DNA of 64,000 nt from Pollenia angustigena (Eukaryota > Arthropoda > Insecta > Diptera > Polleniidae): positions 120,526,053-120,590,052 of the forward strand of contig OV884056.1 of NCBI GenBank assembly GCA_930367215.1. The letters run 5' to 3'. The translations under genes were made by a program, and so were the position numbers. Below the pieces are notes generated by a model. The model made no database searches. It was not told where the DNA came from and was given only the letters and a program-made list of their open reading frames with translations. This document shows positions 43,447 to 55,487 of the stretch, piece after piece. Position 1 is the first letter of the stretch. Every line of letters starts with the position of its first letter.

Positions 43447-44112
43447 TTTTGTTGACTGAATTTTGTTTCTCTTTTAATAAGCATTCAAACTGACAAAAAC
43501 CAAGACAAAAAACAGCTGATTTATTAATTTTTTTTTTTTATTTTTTTTATTTTGCTTAAACACTAAAAAAATTTTTGGCTAACTATCTAGAGTTATATTG
43601 CCAGGGTATCACACGGTTTGTTGGAGCCTCATCCACAAGTCCTCGATCGACCTGGACCTTCGTATAGGAAGGCGAAGAGCTTCCAGAATAAGCTCCAGAG
43701 TATATCTTGTCTCCAAAGTAAAACGTCTGAGTTATTTCCTTGGTACTCACTCCACCAGTAAAACGTCTGAGTTATATATGGCTCTCCACCAGTCACATGA
43801 GTTTTTTCTTTGGTTCTCCACCAGACAACACATCAAAACCTTGAGGTTAAAAACGATTGCATATAGTTAATGCAGATACCGCAAAAACTGTAACTCGGTA
43901 CAGTTATACGACGCCGAAACACTAACCAATGCGGGGTGACAACTCAAAACGCAACAAAAGCAGACAAACAAAATCGACCTTTTGCCCTTAAGAAATAATG
44001 ACAAAAAGCGCGTTTTACGAGTGTTTATTAATTTACAACATATACGAAAAAGGCACTCACACATTGTAGTATAAAATCGTATAAAGTAGACCAGAGTTGT
44101 AAAATTAATACA
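43447..44112. other. 5' flank of the transposase gene with a 40-bp repeat
   Basis: It contains an AACAGCTGATTT motif near 43512, as the SANT gene flank does. A GC-richer piece at 43600-43850 carries about three degenerate units of 40-45 bp (AAAACGTCTGAGTTAT at 43720 and 43760; CTCCACCAGT). The origin is unknown. Confidence 0.4.
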
Positions 44113-44330
44113 AAGGGTGAAAACCGCTAGTTTAAATTAAGTAATTAATTTACTTCTTTTTCATATCATATAAATTATGTAATTACGTTATAAGTTGATA
44201 GGAAAAATTTTAAAGCAAAAAATTATTATTTTTCTTTTTAGCGCATTCAAATAAAAGTTTTTTACTTTTAATTTATTAATATTTATTGTCACTTAAAATT
44301 TAGCTTTGCATATTTATTTGTTGTGTTTTT
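44113..44330 (-). repeat. Right arm of the inverted pair flanking the Harbinger genes
   Basis: It starts AAGGGTGAAAACCGCTAG and ends TTATTTGTTGTGTTTTT, the inverted partner of 19506-19738. Confidence 0.7.
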
Positions 44331-44405
44331 CTCAAACGACAATCTTATATCAAATTCCGTTTTTTGTTTAATACTGATGGACGCCGAATATAGTGTGTGA
44401 TCAAT

Positions 44406-44543
44406 GAAGATAAAAATATTGTCGTTCCACAAAATCCTCAATAAAAACTTTATTTTTCATCATATTTTTTTCAAATCACGCTTAAAATGTTGGTAATTAA
44501 ATAAACTATTTGGTAAAAAAATAAAACATTCCAAATCTTTCAT
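44406..44543. repeat. Direct repeat left of the 2-kb fly repeat
   Basis: AAAAATATTGTCGTTCCACA...AATGTTGGTAATTAAATAAA, about 135 bp, recurs in the same orientation at 46621-46745 at about 92% identity by eye. Confidence 0.8.
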
Positions 44544-44575
44544 GTGCTAATTATCGTAGCAATTTTATTCATGAT

Positions 44576-46606
44576 TTTTGATACCCTCCACCACAATTAG
44601 TTTGTCAATCCTTGTGAAACTTTTTTATTATTCATCTCAGACCCTTGAGTGATTCTAAGTCGATTTAGCCATGTCCGTCTGGCTGTCCGTCTGTTGAAAA
44701 CATGCTCACTTTCGAACAACTCAAAAGCAATAAACAAACTTGGTGCCAAATTGCTTGTATTTATCCTAAGCAGTTTGGGATTGAAATTCAGCAAAATCGG
44801 TTCAGTAGGACCAGAGCTATGAATCAAAATGTGGAACCACCACCTAAAAAATTAATAATTTTGTTACAAAAAGTAAAATAAATGGTGGAAAACTGCACGG
44901 AATGATATAAGAATTTGCACAAATTCGTTTGATTAAAATGTCGGGAAGATCGGTCCATTATTTACCTAGGCCCCATATAAACCATACTCCCACAGTATAG
45001 TACGCCTAAAACCCTAATTAATAATGCTATCATTATGAATTTTGGCACGTTACAGTTTTATAGGACTGGAAACAAGACTGTAAACTTTCGTGAAGATCGG
45101 TCCATAATATACCCTAGGCCCCATATAAACCCTACTACCGGAAAACAGTTTATTCGTCTAAAATCATAATTAATAATACTATCATAGCAAAATTTGGTAC
45201 ATCACAGTTTTATAGAACTAGAAATAAGACTATCGAATTTTGTGATTATCGGTCCATAATTTTCCCTACGCCCCATATAAACCCTACTACCAGAAAACAG
45301 TTTAGTTCGCTTAAAATCATAATTAATAATGCTATCATAACAAAATTTGGTACATCACAGTTTTAAAGGACTAGAAATAAAACTTTAAATTTTCGTGAAG
45401 ATTGGTTCATAATTTACCCTAGGCCCCATATTAACCCTATTACCGGAAAACAGTTTAGTTCGCCTAAAATCATAATTAATAATTCTATCGTAACAAAATT
45501 TGGTACATTACAGTTTTATAGAACTAGAAATAAGACTATCAAATTTTGTGAACATCGGTCCATTATTTACTATAGGCCCCATATACACCATACCCCCGGA
45601 AAACAGTTTAGTACGCCTAAAATCATAGTTAATAACGCTATCATCACAAAATTTTGGTACATCACAGTTTTATAAGACTACAAACAAGACTGTAAAATTT
45701 CGTGAAGATCAGTCCATAATTTTCCCTACGCCCCATATAAACCCTACTACCGGAAAACAGTTTAGTTCGCGTAAAATCATAATTAATAATGCTATCATAA
45801 CAAAATTTGCTAAATTACAGTTTTATAGGACTTGAAATAAGACTATACATTTTGTAAAGATCGGTTCTTTATTAACCATAGGCCCCATATAAGCCCTACT
45901 CCCGGAAAACAGTTTAGTACGCCTAAAACCGTACAAAATAATGCTATCAGAAAAAAATTTAATACTTCACAGTTTTATATTACTGAAAATCATACTACTA
46001 AATTTCGTGATGATCGGTCCATAATTTTCTATAGACCTCATATAAAGCCCACTCTGGTGAAATAGTTAAATACGCCTTAAAACGTAGCAGATATAGATAT
46101 TGCGATAAACTTTCTTCCAACTTAGCTTAAAAAAATGTTATGCAATTTTGTGATATACGGTCCATAATACTCCTTATTTCCATATAAAGCAGCTTTCTGA
46201 AATTCATTGCAAACGCTAAAACTAATTTCTCCGCTGTATTGAAATTTATATCTTTTAATATCAGAAATCACTCTGCAGAATTTTGGGATGAGTGGTTCAT
46301 AGCTTACCATGCCTCCAATATAAATTCTTCTCCTGAATAATTTCAGTTCGGCTTAAACTGTTACGAATCATGATATTTTACTCAAGCTAGTAAAAATTGC
46401 TAAACAAAAGTCATTAAAGTTTCTGATTGTCAGTCAATAATTTAATAAAGGTCTAAGCCGCAATTTTAATGCAGATGTCTATTTTTATTAAGATAAATTA
46501 ATAATAAATAGACATCAGATAGATATTACTCCTTAAACATTCGAACTGTCGGTGGAGGGTATCAAAGATTCGGCACAGCCGAATATTGCACTCTAACTTG
46601 TTTTTT
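44576..46606. repeat. Dispersed fly repeat with about ten 152-bp tandem units
   Basis: The ends are GATACCCTCCACCACAA and the inverted GGTGGAGGGTATC followed by ATTCGGCACAGCCGAATATT and CTTGTTTTTT. The interior repeats a unit that includes GGTCCATAATTTACCC, GGCCCCATATAAACCC and GTTTAGTTCGCCTAAAATCA. Unit starts are near 44952, 45099, 45251, 45404, 45557, 45711, 45863, 46016, 46159 and 46294. Units decay toward the right. No ORF. Confidence 0.85.
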
Positions 46607-46620
46607 TTGCATTTGTTGAG

Positions 46621-46745
46621 TATGAAAATATTGTCGTTCCACAAAATCCTCAATAAAAACTGCAATTTTCATCTGATTTTTTTCAAATCCCGCTTAAAAT
46701 GTTGGTAATTAAATAAACAATTTGGATAAAACATTCCAGATCTTT
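46621..46745. repeat. Direct repeat right of the 2-kb fly repeat
   Basis: It is the partner of 44406-44543, and lacks a few bases (AAACAATTTGGATAAAACATT versus the longer form). Confidence 0.8.
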
Positions 46746-47307
46746 ATTATAACGTAGAAAAAAAACGAAATAAAAATGAAAAATTTAGAAAAAAATGTAA
46801 AAAATAGGCAAACTTTGAGGTGCCATAACTCATCTATTTCTTATCAGATAGAAATTTTCAGCATATCGGCGGAAAAGGCATTCAATTACCATTCCAACGA
46901 TATGCCATTTCGGTTGGGCTCCACTAGGGTTTGAGTGGGACCATACACCGAAAAACACCAAAAAAAATACAGCGGTTTTCGTGTTTAGGAGGTCCCAATT
47001 AACTTATCTAGGCATGTGGCGTTCTTGGTACTTTTCCAAATTAAAAATTTGTAAAGCAGTGTTATGTACATACATATTACAATAATTAAATATGTAACAA
47101 GTACATAAATTATTACCAAATACATATATATTTTTTTGTTCAAACTTTTAAATAAATTGAGTAATTTTCCAACAAATTTTTTAAAACTAAATAAATTTAC
47201 AATATTATATGACGGAGTTACTAAAAATATGGTACATAAAAGCTTGAAGTGTTCTTCCCAAAGCATATTGGCCCATAATCATAGTCAAACGCAAAATTCG
47301 GTTCTTT
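46746..47307. other. Unassigned DNA
   Basis: 46810-46980 is less AT-rich (CCAACGATATGCCATTTCGG, GGGTTTGAGTGGGACC), but no frame is open long enough. No RNA gene was recognised. Confidence 0.35.
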
Positions 47308-48102
47308 GTAAAAACAACTTGAAAAGAAAAACATTTTTATCATAATAATTTTTGGGAATACAAAATTTTAATTTAAAAGACCTTGTTATTCGTGCTTAAT
47401 TCCCAATTTTTATTATTGATAAAAACACTGAAATTTATTGTTGATGGGATAAGCTATTCCTATGCGCATTTGACTGGTTGTTTAGGCCAGATCGTCAGGA
47501 AACTTCATCCATAAAGATTTTAGAAAAACTAAAGATATTAAACAAAATAAAACTGTTAAACGTATAAGAATTATAAGCAACAGTTCTACTTGTAACAATA
47601 TCAAGGTTTAAACAAAAACATCAACAATAAACAGTGAGTTTATCTCTTCCTTCATTCCCCACTACAATTGATTGAAATTTTTCCAACATTAATTGAGGGG
47701 TATAGATGCAAAGACTGCAAAGTCCACTTTTTTCACAAACGTAACTAATAATACCTCTTAGTTGTATTTAATGAATGCTTCCAATTAGTGAATATTACAT
47801 TACCAGAAACACTTTTATCCCATAAAAAAGTATGTTCAAAAATTAAGAATTGATGCAAAAACGGCAGTGTACATTTGATTAGAGCAAACACAGCAATCTT
47901 AAATTTTATTATAATAATTGCCAGCAAACCGCTATATCGATTCGGTTGAAACTTGCGTCATATCTTCATCATATTCTTATTTACTGAATAGCAAATATAC
48001 AATACATAAATATGAATATACTTTGAGCTAGAGGTTTTTTACTATTTATTACGAAAACTGTAAATGTTGACATTGCAGTCTTTGCATCTATATCCCTCAA
48101 TT

Positions 48103-48361
48103 GTAGTTGTAAGTAGGTTAAGAAAAACAAAATGACAACAAAAACAACTTGCAAAAAGCATGTTGCCAGTTAAGTTTTTTCAACAAAAAAAATTGGGAAT
48201 TAAACACGAATAACAAAATCTTTTAAATTAAAATTTTGTATTCCCAAAAATTATTTTAATGATAAACTGGCAGTGCACGTCCTGAAACAACTTAACTGGC
48301 AAGATACTTTTGCAAGTTGTTTTTGTTTTCATTTTGTTTTCCTTAACCTACTTACAACTAC
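48103..48361. mobile_element. 259-bp MITE derived from the foldback parent
   Basis: The TIR GTAGTTGTAAGTAGGTTAAG is inverted at the right end, with about 75 bp matched. The TSD AATT is at 48099-48102 and 48362-48365. The right 180 bp equals the right end of the parent foldback (58431-58609), so this is an internally deleted derivative that inserted into its own relative. Confidence 0.85.
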
Positions 48362-48629
48362 AATTAATGTTGGGAAAATTCCAACCAATTGTAGTGGGGA
48401 ATGTAAGAAGAGATGAACTCGCTGTTTATTGTTGATGTTTTTGTTTAAACTTTGATATTGTTACAAGTAGAACTGTTGCTTATTATTCTTATACTTTTCA
48501 CAGTTTTATTTAGTTTAATTAAAAGTTTTTCTAAAATCTTTATGGATGAAGTTTCCTGACGATCTGGCCTAAGCAACCAGTGAAATGCGCATAGGAATAG
48601 CTTATCCGATCAACAATAAAGGTAGAAGT

Positions 48630-50464
48630 TGTAACTTAGATCTACATTCCCTTAAAATCTACCTTACATAGATATTAACATATTTGACACTAACCTTACA
48701 CAGTTAACTTATAATATATTAAAACTATCTTAGAAAAATTTACTCCTGCGATCACTTATGAAACCCCTTAATATAGTATACAAACTTATGAAACCACCTA
48801 ATGTTAATTCTACCTACCAATATAAATATTTAGGATGAGAAGTCTCATTTAGTTTATAAATAATGTTAGATAAGTACTCGAGGTTGAGATGTCATCGGGG
48901 CGATTTCATTGCACCGAGATTTTGCCACATAGCAAAGACGATTTAGTCCCCGCTTCTTGCACGACGATCGCCGACACCTGAATTCAGTTCGGGTGTTGCC
49001 TTGCACAGTGACTTAGTCATCTGTTAGACTACTGACACCTACGGGTTTCAGTTTCATACTGTGACTTCGGTCATCAGTTTCGATACAGCGACTTCGGCCG
49101 TCTGTTAAGTTACTTCACCTTCGGGTGTTAGTTTGGTACTGCGCCTTCCGGTGTCAGTTTCAATACTGTGACTTCGGTCATCAGTTTCGATACAGCGACT
49201 TCGGCCGTCTGTTAAGTTACTACACCTTCGGGTGTTAGTTTGGTACTGCGCCTTCGGGTGTCAGTTTCAATACTGTGACTTCGGTCATCAGTTTCAATAC
49301 AGCGACTTCGGCCGTCTGTTAAGTTACTACATCATCGGGTGTTAGTTTGGTACTGCGCCTTCGGGTGTCAGTCTCAATACTGTGGCTTCGGTCATCAGTT
49401 TCGATACAGCGACTTCGGCCGTCTGTTAAGTTATTACACCTTCGGGTGTAAGTTTGGTACTGCGCCTTCGGGTGTCAGTTTCAATACTGTGACTTCGGTC
49501 ATCAGTTTCGATACAGCGACTTTGGCCGTCTGTTCAGTTACTACACCTTCGGGTGTTAGTTTGGTACTGCTCCTTCGGGTGTCAGTTTCAATACTGTGAC
49601 TTCGGTCATCAGTTTCAATACAGCGACTTCGGCCGTCTCTTAAGTTACTACATCTTCGGGTGTTAGTTTGGTACTGCGCCTTCGGGTGTCAGTCTCAATA
49701 CTGTGACTTCGGTCATCAGTTTCGATACAGCGATTTCGGCCGTCTGTTAAGTTATTACACCGTCGGGTGTTAGTTTGGTACTGCGCCTTCGGGTGTCAGT
49801 ATCGATACTGTGACTTCGGTCATTAGTTTCGATACAGCGACTTCGGCCGTCTGTTAAGTTACTACACCTTCGGGTGCTAGTTTGGTACTGCGCCTTCGGG
49901 TGTCAGTTTTAATACTGTGACTTCGGTCAACAGTTTCAAAACAGCGACTTCGGCCGTCTGTTAAGTTACTACACCTTCGGGTGCTAGTTTGGTACTGCGC
50001 CTTTGGGTGTCAGTTTTAATACTGTGACTACGGCCATCAGTTTCGATACAGCGACTGCGATCGCCCCTTTATTTAAATAAGTAGCTAGTTTAGTCTTAAG
50101 CAACATTGTAGTATTAGTACCAGTAGTGATAAGAATGAATTGTATTGCACAAAATCTCTGCTGCTGAGAACGAGCCGCCCAAGTACTGCCGAAAGATCCG
50201 AACCAGCTTCCTCATTCGACTCCGAACCGCATACACCTGCCGAGAAGGATCCGACGAATCCCCGCCTGTTTGCCGTGCTGCTTGTTATCTAATCGAGTAA
50301 AAGGATTATTGTAAATTTATTAAGGAAACATTAAATAAAGATAAAGATTGTTATTGCCCCCTGAAAGGGAAAAATACTCGTGTTTTTACTTAAGGTTCGT
50401 GGATTCCGTAAGTTGACCTTGAACATAACTGAGTTACCCCAGCCAACGACAAAACCACGTTACA
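48630..50464 (+). repeat. 5' LTR of copy C
   Basis: It begins TGTAACTTAGATCTACATTC and ends CCACGTTACA. It contains ten 107-bp units (starts at 49061, 49168, 49275 and so on to 50024). Downstream of the array are CTTATTTAAATAAG-like sequence and an AATAAA signal (50333-50341 region), then TTATTGCCCCCTGAAAGGG. Confidence 0.9.
49008..50058 (+). repeat. 107-bp tandem array, a four-subunit higher-order repeat
   Basis: Each 107-bp unit consists of four related subunits of 26-27 bp, centred on GACTTCGGTC, GACTTCGGCC, ACCTTCGGGT and GCCTTCGGGT. The spacing of units is exactly 107 throughout. In RNA the subunits can form short stems closed by cUUCGg tetraloops (best CACC-UUCG-GGUG). About forty occur in this LTR. 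Confidence 0.9.
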
Positions 50465-50466
50465 AA

Positions 50467-51540
50467 ATGGCGCCCGAGCAGGGACCTGATTCTAAGTCGC
50501 AACGCGAGAAAGAAACCACCGCCGCCATCGAGGAGGAATCAGCCCGAGGTTACAAAAGCAGCAAACAGGACAGCGCACCTACGAGCCATCAGCTAAGTAC
50601 AGATTCTGTCGGGTGGATATACCTTCTACACAAGGGGCAGCTTGTCGAGCAATGCGGAAACTTTGGTATACCGACAGTCGGTTTCACTGTCGCCCACCTT
50701 CGTAAGCAGTTGGCTGAAACCATCCGCAACAAACGAATGAGGGCTTCCTCTGAGAACCTCCTACTTGAGTTAGAAAACGAAGTAACCTCAGTGGAACAGA
50801 GTGTCATACCCAGCAATGACGTGTCGGTTTCGGTGCCCCAACTGCCGACTCATTCCCTCATTACCGATTTGGAAATAATGAACATCGTCCACAAGTGGGA
50901 TTTAAAGTTTTCCGGGGAGAACGATCTAATGGAGTTTCTGGAGCGCCTTGAAGAACTGTCAGAATGTCACCATATACCCCTCAATCGACTACTCCCATCT
51001 ATGCTTAATATGCTAACCGGTAACGCTCTCAAATGGTTTAGGGTGAAAAAGGGCACCCTGAACACTTGGCGACAGTTCAGACAGGAAATAGAAAAATTTG
51101 TCCTCCCCACACGATATCTATCGCACTTAGAACAGAATTTTTACAACCGAAAACAAAATAATCGAGAAAGGGCTAAAGACTACGTGCTTGGCATGTTGAG
51201 CCTCGCCAGACGACATCCAACTTTACGAAAGCTGGATCATTTGGATCGAGTTTACGACGGTCTCCGCACTGAATACCGACACTATGTTCGCCGGAGCGAT
51301 TTCAACAGTTTGGATGAATTAATCACCATGACAGATGAGTACGAAGCCCTCAAGCGGCCCCAAACCTCACACATGATATCGAGTCCTGGGTACAACCGGG
51401 CGACAAGTTGCTGGAAGTGCAAGGGGTAAGGTCATAAGCGAATGGTTTGTAGCTCGCCCGGTTACCTCTTCTGTTCGTATTGTGGTCGCGAGGGTGTACT
51501 TTCACGTTCATGTGGGTGTCAGAGGAGTGTTAGGTCTTCC
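50467..51540 (+). pseudogene. gag: Copy C Gag, with a stop in the zinc knuckle
   Basis: ATG 50467 uses the last A before the PBS, so MAPEQG is encoded by the PBS itself (TGGCGCCCGAGCAGGGAC, 50468-50485). The capsid region includes LKFSGENDLMEFLERLEEL and LNTWRQFRQEIEKFVLP. The first zinc knuckle, CWKCKG-stop-GHKRMVC, carries TAA at 51427-51429. A second knuckle-like CSYCGREGVLSRSC follows. The frame to pol is unbroken apart from this stop. Confidence 0.85.
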
Positions 51541-54500
51541 CCAGCATACGACCCGCCAACCAATGATAATCGGTACTTTGTGGCCGTAACCATACACGGT
51601 CTGCAGGTGACGGCACTAGTCGACACCGGGTCCTCCCGTACCTACATCGGAAAATACCTGAAGCAACACCTAATAACCCTGAACGCCACTCCGGTCAACA
51701 CTCTAGGGGCGGTTCAGATGGCCGATCAATCCCTCGCAAACTCGCTGGAGATGTTTAATATCCCCATCGAGTATAAGGAAACTACGGTATCCTTGCCGGT
51801 GTCGGTTATTGAAACGCTGGCCGAAAAAATGATACTCGGGATGGACTTCTTGAATACCTTGCGTATCGAGCTGCGGCTACACGGCGAGAGACTATCCAAC
51901 CCAGGGAGTATAAAACAAGATTCCCCCGGCCATCCACCATTACATGCCCTGACCACCCGAGATTTCTTAACCGAGGAGGAAAACAAGGACCTGGAAAGTC
52001 TTCTCCAAAGTTACGCGGTAAAATTTAAGTCGACAACAGGGTTATGCAACGTAGGTAAGCACGAGATCCGTCTTCGCCATCATAAGCCCATCAAGCAGAG
52101 ATATATGCCGCGAAATCCCGCTATGATGAGTGTAATTAACGAGGAGGTAGACAAGCTACTACGTGAGGGACGCATCGAACCATCCCGAAGTGCATACAGT
52201 TCACCGATAGTACTAGCCCGGAAGAAGCAAGGCGATTGGAGGATGTGCATAGATTATCGGCAGCTCAATGCCGCCAGTGAGCCTGACGCATACCCACTCC
52301 CGCAAATCAATGCCATTCTCGACCAGTTACGTGAGGCCAAGTTCATCTCCTCTTTGGACCTAAAGAATGGGTACTAGCATATCCCCCTCGAACCTTTGTC
52401 CAAACCCTACACCTCGTTCACTGTTCCTGGTAGGGGACTTTTCCAGTGGAAGGTTATGCCCTTCGGGCTGCACCCCGCCCCGGCTACTTTTCAACGTACC
52501 CTGGACCAAATCATAGGGACCGACTTATACCCTCTTGTATTCGTCTACCTGGATGATATAATCATACTGGGAAGAACGTTTAGGGAACACCACCTGACCT
52601 TAAAAGCAGTATTTAATCGACTCATAGGGGCCCAGATGAAGTTAAATTTCGAGAAGTGCGAGTTCTGTCGAACCAGTCCACGCTACCTCGGCCACTTAGT
52701 TACTTCCGATGGCATCCGGACCGACCCAGATAAGATCGAGGCCATTAAACACATCCCAGCGCCAACGAACCTCAAGGAACTGCGTCGGATACTCGGCGTG
52801 GCCTCATGGTATCGGCGCTTTGTGCCAAATTTCTCAGACCTAGTAGCTCCGCTGAACCGCCTACTGAGAAAACACCAAAAATGGGTATGGGGAGAAGAGC
52901 AGGATCGGGCCCTCCCTAACCTTAAAACAGCCCTCACCAACTCGCCAGTACTAGGATGCCCAAACTTTGAACGCCCCTTTTTCTTGCAGACAGATGCCAG
53001 CAAGGAACGGTTAGGGGTTGTGTTATTTCAGCGCCATTCCGAGATGGAGCATGTGGTCGCCTACGCCAGCCGAACGTTAACCGAACTCGAGAAAAAATGC
53101 TCAACTACGGAGCAAGAATGTCTGGCAATTCTCTACGGGATCCGTAAGATGAGACCATACTAGGAGGGGTACCACTTCACGGTGATCACCGACCATCACT
53201 CGCTAAAATGGTTACATACGTTACAGAACCCCTCGGGTCGGCTCGTCCGCTGGGCCTTAGAACTGCAAAAATACGACTTCAATATCGAATACCGGAAGGT
53301 GACTTCAAACGTGGTAGCCGATGCTTTGTCAAGGGCCCCGTTGCAACAACAGCAGGTAATGGCAACAACATCACCGAACTGGTACGACCGCATGGTTCAA
53401 TCAGTCCAGTACGATGGGGCGAAATATCCCGACTTCCGAATCATCGAACAACACCTCTATAAGCATATCCCAAGAACTTCTGCGTTGGAGCCGCGGCCCG
53501 AATGGAAGCTATGTGTGCCACCAGAGGGCCAAATACAAATCCTCCAATATTGCCACGATTCACCTGAGGCTGGCCACCTGGGGATATTTAAAACTTACCG
53601 CAGGGTAAAGGAGAAACATTATTGGCCAGGACTATACCGTGATGCTCTGCGATATGTTCGGTCGTGTGGGGTTTGCGCCCGCTATAAGCCAGAACAAAGG
53701 CTGCCTGCGGGTTTAATGAAATCAATGAGTTGCGAAGCCCCATGGGAAATCGTGGCCGCCGACTTCATAGGGCCTCTGCCCCGCTCCACCATCGGAAATA
53801 CGGTACTACTGGTGATTATCGATGTCTTCAGCAAATGGGTCGAATTAATTCCCTCCCGACAAGCCGTGGCTAAGGGTGTTGTAAAGGCCATTAGGGAAAG
53901 GGTAATTTATAGATTCGGCTGTCCACGAATATTTCTCACAGACAATGGGGTACAGTTTACGAGTCGCATGGTGCAGGATCTCTTAACAGAACATGGTATC
54001 ACACATTGCACCACCGCCCACTACTCACCACACGAGAACCCGACGGAAAGGGCAAACCGAACCATTAAGACAATGATAGCCCAACAAACCGGTTCCGATC
54101 ATCGACACTGGGATCGCCGATTACCCGAAATCGCTTTTGCCATAAATACAGCCTTTAGCGAGGTGACGTCGTTCACGCCAGCAGAGATTATTTACGGCAT
54201 GAACCCGAACAGCCCTGCAGATATAAAATACCTTGCCGACCGCCCACCCGAGAAGCAGGTCGAGAAAAATATGCGTGAATTATGGGATGAGGTCACGAAG
54301 CGTCGAAAAGAGGCCAACCAACGTCACGCAAAATATTATGACCTCCGGAGACGTTTTTGGGAGCCGAAGATTGGCGAAAAGGTATGGAAACGAGATCGGC
54401 AGCTGTCCTCAGCGGCTAATAACTTCAACCAAAAATTAGCCGAGAAATATTCCGGCCCATATACCGTCACCAAGAAACTGGCGTCTAACATCTTTGAGCT

Positions 54501-54573
54501 GAATGACAAGAATAACAAGCCAGTAAGATCGCACGTACAAGATTTAAAACCACATACGGAAAGAAAAACATAA
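51541..54573 (+). pseudogene. pol: Copy C Pol: protease, RT, RNase H, integrase, with two TAG codons
   Basis: The protease is TALVDTGSSRTYIG (51612-51653). RT has WRMCIDYRQLN, SSLDLKNGY-stop-HIPL (TAG 52375-52377, where a Trp is usual), VMPFGLHPAPATF and VYLDDIIILG. RNase H has LQTDASKERLG, QECLAILYGI, then TAG 53161-53163 in RPY-stop-EGYHF, ITDHHSL and VVADALSRA. Integrase has GHLGIFKTYRRV, CGVCARYK, AADFIGPLP (D), LTDNGVQF (D) and NPTERANRT (E), with a GPY tail (YSGPYTVTKKL). All other codons stay open in one frame. Confidence 0.88.
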
Positions 54574-54745
54574 GTGCCACCAGGTCATACCACCCCGCCT
54601 GCATCACCAAAAAAAAAAAAAAAAAAATGGCAGGTTCTATTGTGCATGCCCATAATTTATCGATTTAATGAAGATTAAAATTAAAATTTGCAAATTCTGA
54701 CAAAAAAAAAAAAATAAAAACAAAACGATTTTAAAAGCCCAATAA

Positions 54746-55135
54746 TTGAAGCACAGCCGCGAATAACGTTTTAAGTTACAAAATAATAATTTTTCAGGAG
54801 AGCAAAAAATCGTTTTTTGACAGGCAGCATTATTTGTGTTAAAAAATTTTTTTTTCTATTATTTAAAATAATGATAATAAAAACTTTAATGCAAAAGGCT
54901 TTTAAAACATTATTCCACACTGCAAAACCATTTCGGTTTCATCATTTTGTTAGTAACTTGCAATGTTCTTCCACTGGCTGACACTTTGTACGCCATTTTG
55001 AAGGGGTTAAGGTGCATAGTTTTGGTTGATTTGATGTTTAAACTGTGTAAGAGAGTAAGGTTAACGGTTATCTGCAAAAAAACAGTTTTTGCAAAATGTG
55101 GCGTTTACAACGTTATTCGCGGCTGTGCTTCAATT
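54746..55135. mobile_element. 390-bp MITE between pol and ORF3 of copy C
   Basis: The TIR TTGAAGCACAGCCGCGAATA and its inverse at 55116-55135 match closely (about 24 bp). The identical insertion is present in the second copy (about 63038-63427), so it entered the element before the copies separated. Confidence 0.8.
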
Positions 55136-55487
55136 GATTTCAGGATGGAATTGCATACGTAAATTCGATTGCAAAAACTCGATTTTTTTTACAAAATCGA
55201 ATTTCGATTGGAATCGCAATCGATTTACCATCCCCGAAGCTGAGCCCTCAACCTAATCATAATCCACCACTTAGTAGAGCCACAACCCAAACCGTAACTC
55301 GTCACAGCTCAGTCATCAACCACTAATGTTCAACCCACCTCACCAAATGGTGAGTTACCTTCACCATGTTTACAGAAGTTTCATTAAATGGTGGGTCACC
55401 TTGACCATGCTTTTGGAAGTCTCATTGAGTTGATAAGTAGGGATAAATAAGTATCCAATTTTTTGGCATGAAATCATTAGTGAAGTG

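Noticed and set aside
49339..49599. ORF of 86 codons in the LTR array
   Set aside because: It is the translation of the 107-bp repeat. Only some phases are open, and a similar short ORF appears in the 3' LTR at 56931. No start context or constraint.
49008..50058. CRISPR-like array
   Set aside because: Regular repeats, but no unique spacers: the whole 107-bp unit repeats. The context is an LTR in a eukaryotic genome.
53208..53608. Alternative-frame ORFs inside copy C pol (84 and 64 codons)
   Set aside because: They overlap the well-supported RNase H/integrase frame and show no motifs. They recur in the second copy only because the DNA is duplicated.
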